Shown: positions 58,578 to 64,000 of the stretch, piece after piece | Numbering within the stretch: position 1 is the stretch's first letter | How the letters are laid out: each line of letters opens with the position of its first letter | Assembly: GCF_030272615.1 (NCBI RefSeq) | Contig: NC_081409.1 | Coordinates: 473,366,573-473,430,572, forward strand | Origin: Cryptomeria japonica | Taxonomy: Eukaryota; Streptophyta; Pinopsida; Cupressales; Cupressaceae | Direction of reading: 5' to 3' | Length of the DNA stretch: 64,000 bases | The notes under the pieces: model-generated | The model's input: only the letters and a program-made list of their open reading frames with translations | The model's database searches: none | Told to the model about the DNA's origin: nothing | Made by a program: the position numbers and the translations under genes

Positions 58578-59836
58578 TGATAAGTTGAGACTTTGTCATG
58601 TTTTTATCATCAAAACTCTTCAGTTTTTGACATCTTTTGGTTTGGATAGTGGTAGTGATGTATTGTAAATTGACTATATGTATTCCATGTGTTAAACCTG
58701 AACTTATGAAATCATGTTTGAACTTTGTCGGTCTATTCCTGTAGCCATGCCATTTATTCCTGCAGCAATGTGATTTGTTCTTGTTGCTATGCAGATTATT
58801 TAGGGTAATATCATACGTGAATTAACAAATGTGTTAATTAAATAAAATGCATATGCATGTCCTTGTATGTTGTTTTTGTTGTACTACAGATAATAAATGA
58901 TGTCGCAATGGATATTCTCCTTTCACGCCTGAAGAAGGAAGGATCACGTAAGAAATAACTGGAGATCAAATTGAAGAGGAGCTGAGTGAGCACAAGGTAC
59001 GGCATGGGTGGGGCAGCCAAGCAACACTACTAAAGTTTAACTTTAGTGGGCATTGAATTCACAAAACACCGCCACGACATGCAAAGACTGTGGTTCAGTT
59101 TAGATCCACGTTTCCTGCAGCCAAGCTCTAGTTATCTTCTTTATCAGTCAATCATCTGCCTCTTCTTCTGGGCATGATTTGTGTTGTCTATTGTAGTTTA
59201 TCTTCTCTTTATTAATAAGCTCTTCCTTTTTCTTAGAGGTTAGACAGAATAGAAAGGAAGAGAGTAGAGAATTTTGATAAGCATTCTTAAATTTCTTTTT
59301 AAAATATGTAATCATTTCCAAGAAGCAATGAATAAAAGATATGTTGTTCTGATCTGTTAAAGGCAGTTTTATGGAAGCTTGATATCACTCATCCAAGGGG
59401 CCCCACTTGGTGAGTGAGCCTATGTGTGCTCATTGAAATTAGTTTTTCTCTAGTTGCAGTAGAAGTTCTTGCTTTGACTGTTCCTGCAACCAGTGGAAAT
59501 AGATCCACTGACTGTTCCTGCAGCCAAGGTAGAATAGAGTAATTTTTGTTATCTATATTAAATCTTTCCAACATTGTCTTTATACGTTTTTCTTGTAGCC
59601 TTTCATCATTTCCATTCTTGCCTTTCCTTTTTGCATAATGTTAGTTGCTGTAGTAATGTAGAAGAGCCATTGAAGGAACTTAGTGCATATATAGTGTAGA
59701 CCCATTTCAAGTACTACGTCCTAGGTTGATAACTAAATGAGCACTAGCCATGAAAATAGTAACTTTACTAGATGAATTTCCAAACTTTGGGTTGAGACTT
59801 CAATTAGAGTTATTATTATGATTGTTGGAGTAGACA
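58578..59836 (+). repeat. 3' LTR of element 3
   Basis: 1259 bp, TGATAAGTTGAG to GGAGTAGACA. It contains the 59084-59327 segment missing from the 5' LTR, so this copy is the more complete one. Six TTCCTGCAGC-like motifs occur along it. Confidence 0.92.
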
Positions 59837-59841
59837 CCATC
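59837..59841. repeat. Target-site duplication of element 3 (right)
   Basis: CCATC, identical to 48898-48902. Confidence 0.9.
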
Positions 59842-60246
59842 TCCACTACAAAATGCCCTCTTCTTGGGGTCATAGTTTTGTGCCAACAATTTCAGTATAT
59901 CCATATTAACTTAAATATTGGGAACAAGTAGTTTTCCCAAGCCTAATCTCCACGGGTTGCAAATCGGCTAAGGACTATCACACCTACGGTAATGGAACAA
60001 AAATTAATCATAACCCCTAATAGTTGTATACACATCTCCCACATTGTTATAATTGTCTTCTAGTTTCCATTGCATGGACCTCTTAGGTTTAGGGGTAGAA
60101 CGAGGTAATTGGTCTAACAAGTCCTGGCTTAGTTTTCTCTCCTCTACCTAAGTTTCTAAGTTTGTCTCATCAATTTTCTACTTCTTCCCTTTACGCTTAC
60201 TTGTTTCCCCTCTCTTCCTCTTCTTGACAATACTAGAACTTTCCAT
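59842..60246 (-). pseudogene. Large unknown gene, N-terminal part
   Basis: The ATG at 60246 opens MESSSIVKKRKRGETSKRKG, a basic, nuclear-localisation-like N-terminus. The same frame runs through LSQDLLDQLPRSTPKPKRSM, ICNPWRLGLGKLLVPNI and MDILKLLAQNYDPKKRAFCS to the insertion point, crossing five stops. The last codons (GD) join GKTYFYV at 48902 in frame when element 3 and one CCATC are removed, which shows that this and 46333-48902 were one gene of about 990 codons. Confidence 0.6.
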
Positions 60247-61569
60247 TTTATAGGCAATTTAACTAACTTCTTGAGGAAATCACTGAGGAATTGCTCAAGA
60301 TACTAACTTGTTTCTTTGTTGTTATTGTTCTTCTCAACCCTCCAATTTTGTCCCTAAATGTCTACAACTTTGGTGCAAAAACTTTCATGAATGTATTCTA
60401 AGAGAACATCGTTCGTGCAACAATAAATTTTCCAACCTGCTAATCAATGGAGTAGTCTTTTTGAAATTTGAATTGTGTTGTGTATGTGTGACATCGACTT
60501 AACTCATGTCGATGCCTCTAAGTTTGGTGCCATTCTAACAAATTTGTTGTTGTAGATAAATTTACTCTTATTTTCTTTTATTGAGATAACTTGCATCATC
60601 TGGATAACCTTCTAGTCTTATCCTAATCTTGTATATGATTTTGATAAAACTTGTATCGACATAACATATTCTGAAATACGCATGTCAGAATAGTTTACTC
60701 TATCATCATTACAAAATTATGCTTCTTTGTCTTCAGTAGTCATTCTGATAGACATCTCAAGTGTTGTGTTCGGTGTAACTATACCGATGTAACGTTATCG
60801 GAATAGATTGGTCTTTTGGAATCACAAAGAATTGTCATTCCTCTTTTATTGGTTATTTTGATAGGTGTTAAGACCTCATGTTCGGTAATGATATCCTGAT
60901 GTTGATGTTTATCATTGACTTGTTAAATTGGGTAAGCTATCCCAATATATACATAAAGTGTTGCTCAATGAAGTTATTTTACTAATCTTCCTTGGGTCTT
61001 ATTAGGCATGCTTTACATAGGATCTAGGGCATAATGGAGATGAGATGTGGGGCTCTATGCTAGATGAAATAAAACTTATGTAGCTTCAACCTTTCACCCT
61101 TTTAAATACAAAATCTTGGTGATGACTAACATGCCAGGGGTACTAAGCATCATTATGCAATTTCAAGGTTACAAAAATTTCATGATCCCTTTTTTAATGA
61201 AATACATGGTTACGTTAGGGTTTAGATTAAAATTAGAATTGTATTGGTTAGGTACATTTGATGGATCAAACAATGACATATTTGCAAAACTAATATTGAT
61301 TCATATAAGATAGACAACTTACTAGTGTTGACCTTGGTTTCCTCAATGTGACCCACTAAGATAGACAACTCTCATTGTGTTTGATTAGATATGGCTAGAA
61401 TTATTATGTTTCATGCATTTGGACATAGAATGACCTTTTACATGATAGTGCTAAAAGTACTAAATTTCTTTGTATCATGCAAGTTTGGGTGCATTGCCAT
61501 TGAAAACTATGGTATGTGAGAATTTAATAAGGTTAGCTTCAACTAATTTTTGAAATACTACTTTTATAT
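60247..61569. other. Unassigned flank upstream of the unknown gene
   Basis: No recognised gene. Two or three short phrases such as ACCGATGTAACGTTATCGG (imperfectly palindromic, around 60783) stand out. ORFs at 60308-60502 and 61116-61313 carry no motif. If the unknown minus-strand gene was transcribed, its promoter would have been here. Confidence 0.3.
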
Positions 61570-61758
61570 CCCTAAACCCTAACCCTAACCATAATCATAA
61601 ACCTAAACCAAATCCTAATCCTAATGCTAATCTTAACCTTAATCCTAACCTTGACCCTAACCCTAGCCCTAACCAAATCTAAATCTTCACCCTACTCCTA
61701 ATTATAATTGCAATCCCAACCCTAATTGTAATTCCAACCCTACCCTTAATCCTTACAA
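61570..61758. repeat. Degenerate telomere-like CCCTAA array
   Basis: Opens CCCTAAACCCTAACCCTAACC, then decays into CCTAAN, CATAAT and CCTAAT variants. The unit is mostly 6 bp rather than the 7-bp plant telomere CCCTAAA, although the first unit is 7 bp. This looks like an interstitial telomere-like or microsatellite tract, not a chromosome end, as unrelated sequence continues on both sides. Confidence 0.8.
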
Positions 61759-61912
61759 TGTCGAAATGGGTTGGATGAAGAAGAAGGTCAATGACAGTGA
61801 AATGTATGAGTTATGTGAGTTATATTATCTATTTGATATTTATTTCTTGAAAGAATTATATTTGACTTATATGGCTACATAAATAATTCATGATGTCATT
61901 AATTTTTATGTC
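61748..61912 (+). pseudogene. Second copy of the 3' end of the TNP2 transposase gene
   Basis: AATCCTTACAATGTCGAA at 61748 equals 45783-45800, and the similarity continues through the stop codon and 3' UTR to 61912 (about 45966). Relative to 45783-45966 it lacks about 21 bp between two GATGA repeats. The junction with the CCCTAA array is abrupt at its left end. It is a fragment of another CACTA copy or a local duplication. Confidence 0.8.
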
Positions 61913-61935
61913 ATTACATAATTAATTCATGATCT

Positions 61936-62051
61936 ATATTTTGTTTATGGAACATACCTAATGTTGGAGCTTAAAATCACTAGTTTTATAATAGGAAGCT
62001 AAAAAAATGAGTATATTTTGTTTATGGAACGTACCTAATGTTGGAAGCCTA
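61936..62051. repeat. Short direct repeat with 76-77 bp spacing
   Basis: ATATTTTGTTTATGGAAC followed by (A/G)TACCTAATGTTGGA occurs at 61936 and again at 62013. Only two units are visible. Confidence 0.6.
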
Positions 62052-63000
62052 GTATATATTTATATTGATATTTAATAAAAGTTTTACAATTTATAAAAAA
62101 AGGGGGGGCTCTTATCAGCCATATTTTCTCTAACATTTTCAACAAAAAGTAACAAGTATTATAGGCCTAAACAGCTTCCAGGGTTTACCTATACATATCA
62201 GATTAGGCTTGCTTCCATAAGACAAAAAATGAAGCCATAACACATGCTAAAGAAGGATTACATATGGGGATTTTACATTACATCCATGACACAAAATTGG
62301 AAGCAGTATTACAAAAAATGTATTGTCTATCGTTCATTCTTCCATGGCTACTAGAGCAATAATATTCTAAGGAAACTCATTATACTAGCTAATAATGAAA
62401 CTATGCCCTTGACTATGTATCACAAGTACTATCATGTGAACCCATTCTTGAATATCCTAAAAATTGTACACTAAACCCATTGCAACCTGCTCACAGAATT
62501 TAATACTTTCCTTGAAAATAACCCAAGAGAAAAATAACACATTGATATGCAAATATCATGGTAAACAAATCCATCATTAACACATTTGTTAACATGAATT
62601 CATAAAAAGATAATTTAGGAGATAGAGCATACGATAATGGAAAAATTTATTTCATTTCGTATTGAATTTTTATAATGATTCAGTCATACTCCTCCCTTTT
62701 GAAGAAAACTCTACAACCACTGATAAAACTAGTTTATACTACCCGACTTGCTAAGGTGAAAATAATTTTCTATTCTCTCCCTTTTTCTTACATCCTTGGT
62801 AGCTGTTTTATATCATAAGGAATGCACAAGCTATAGGTTGTTTACATTTGGCAAATTCATTATGACTCGTCATTTAGCCCATAACAAGAAAAGAAACTTC
62901 TACAAAATCAACAAGAAAAGAGAATATGTCTAAAAATTGTGTTGTTGGAGTCTTAACTACTTCTGAGCCATGCCACCATTGTGCTATTAAAGCTTCTGAA
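62052..63000. other. Unassigned AT-rich region
   Basis: No gene recognised on either strand. An A7G7 run at about 62094-62108 is the only low-complexity feature. Confidence 0.3.
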
Positions 63001-64000
63001 TGGAGGCATGAATTCCACCACTTCATCCCATGAAAAAGCCCAGCTGCTTCCAGGTTGTGCCCTGGGGGATGAAAATTTGAGCACCCTCAAACCTGGAGAA
63101 GGATCCCTTTGCCCTGAACTGGCAGCAATGAGGGTGGAAAGAAGAGCTCATTCAAAAATCATGTGAACTGAGAAGGGGTCGCAGCTTCCATGCATCAATA
63201 CGATCCAACTTTTTGCAAACCTGATCCATCAATCCTCCTTGACTGCTCCTCTTCTTCACTCTTTGTTGCAATCACCAGCTAGGAGGGACCTCAAAGAGAT
63301 CAATATGGACCGGGTAGCAAGAGTAAACACAATGGAAACAAGAGGATATGATGGAGGCAATGCAAAACTAAATGAATTAGATCATGAAAACCGATTACAA
63401 ATAATCGGTAACATCTAGGTTACAAGATTCGACTTACTGGCCTACCACATACATACTCAATTATAGAATTGGTCAACTTTGGACTTCTAATTCTTAAGAT
63501 CTAACTTCTATATTCTTCCTAACTAAATTATGATACTTAATTACATTTATTTATATGGTCCAGGGAGATCCAATCAGCCCAAAAGTGATCAATTGCCGAA
63601 GAACAAGATCAAACATGTAAAACCAACAGGTCAGCCTCTACCAAAGAGATTTCTAAAATCCAAAGGATGACGTGAAGATCAAAGGAAAGGTCAACCACAC
63701 ACCAAGAAACAATGGAATCAATGAATTGAGGCTCTGCAAGCTACGAAAAGGGTCCGCAAGATTTGCCAATGCAAATAGGTCTAGATTCTGGGGCCAGAAA
63801 ACTATCTCCGAATTCAGAATCAATAACTTGCCGAAAAATTATCCAAATGCTTCATGGTTTAGGAATAAGGTGTTAGTAGTAGCCAAGAGGGAAGAATAGG
63901 AGGGGGAGTGACTCAATCTTCACCAGAATATCAAACTTAACCACCAAACATAGATTTGATAAACTGTAGCCATAAGACAAATAAGAAAATTAACAACACA
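63001..64000 (-). other. Possible LTR-like sequence, truncated by the window end
   Basis: A 23-base stretch, GAAGGGGTCGCAGCTTCCATGCA at 63172-63194 written here only as its ends GAAGGGGT and CTTCCATGCA, matches 7315-7337 with two differences. A minus-strand TATA-like CATATAAATAAATG lies at about 63546-63559. The ORFs at 62981-63166 and 63672-63899 have no recognised domain. I read it as part of a repeat shared with the 7-kb region, possibly an LTR, but boundaries are not visible. Confidence 0.25.

Larger units (their letters stand above)
48903..59836 (+). mobile_element. Element 3: Athila-like Ty3-gypsy retrotransposon, 10.9 kb
   Basis: Bounded by TGATAAGTTGAG...GGAGTAGACA and CCATC duplications. 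Order: 5' LTR, tRNA-Asp primer site, gag, protease, RT-RNase H, integrase without chromodomain, an internal polypurine-like tract, a long extra ORF, polypurine tract, 3' LTR. The tRNA-Asp site, the VLIDLG-type protease and a large ORF after pol in the env position fit the Athila branch. RT is intact over 393 codons, so it is less decayed than element 1. It inserted into the unknown minus-strand gene. Confidence 0.92.

Noticed and set aside
61570-61758. True telomere or chromosome end
   Set aside because: The array is short and degenerate, and unrelated sequence continues on both sides.

Overview
This window looks like nuclear DNA of a land plant with a large, repeat-rich, AT-rich genome. I see plant-type LTR retrotransposons (Ty3-gypsy and Ty1-copia), a spliced CACTA (En/Spm) TNP2-type transposase gene, a plant mobile domain and an imperfect telomere-like CCTAAN tract. 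The coding regions carry many stops and frameshifts, so most insertions are old. A gymnosperm would fit, but nothing in the sequence proves it. I find no intact host gene, rRNA, tRNA, CRISPR array or bacterial-type operon. Almost everything is transposable-element sequence, much of it nested.

Layout. 1-2164: a possible copia tail, then a degenerate 38-40 bp minisatellite. 2165-10500: two truncated minus-strand Ty3-gypsy elements; the first keeps gag and protease, both keep a primer-site-like junction, and 7.2-8.9 kb between them is unassigned. 10547-11341: a minus-strand copia integrase/RT fragment. 11891-30506: an 18.6-kb Tat-lineage gypsy element (element 1; TSD GCTAT) with gag, protease, G-patch, RT, two RNase H domains and integrase in sense, and a plant-mobile-domain pseudogene in antisense. 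Its 5' LTR is duplicated and an approximately 48-bp repeat array lies before its 3' LTR. 31122-45851: a CACTA TNP2 transposase pseudogene with recognisable exons, split by a 10-kb copia element (33730-43803; TSD GAATT). That copia element is itself split by an internally deleted minus-strand copia (39000-42000; TSD AAGTT). 46333-60246: a minus-strand pseudogene of about 990 codons that I cannot assign to a family, split by an Athila-like gypsy element (element 3, 48903-59836; TSD CCATC; tRNA-Asp primer site) that carries a large extra ORF after pol. 60247-64000: a telomere-like array fused to a second copy of the TNP2 gene's 3' end, then probable LTR-like sequence.

Relative order of events: the CACTA gene came before the outer copia insertion, which came before the deleted inner copia. 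The unknown minus-strand gene came before element 3. All four complete insertions have matching 5-bp target duplications and read back to clean pre-insertion sequence. In two cases (TNP2 and the unknown gene) removing the insert restores a reading frame across the junction.

The most interesting items are the antisense plant-mobile-domain gene in element 1, the unknown NLS/coiled-coil protein split by element 3, the extra ORF of element 3, the hybrid tandem 5' LTR of element 1, and the deletion junction that joins a primer site directly to the end of pol in the inner copia.
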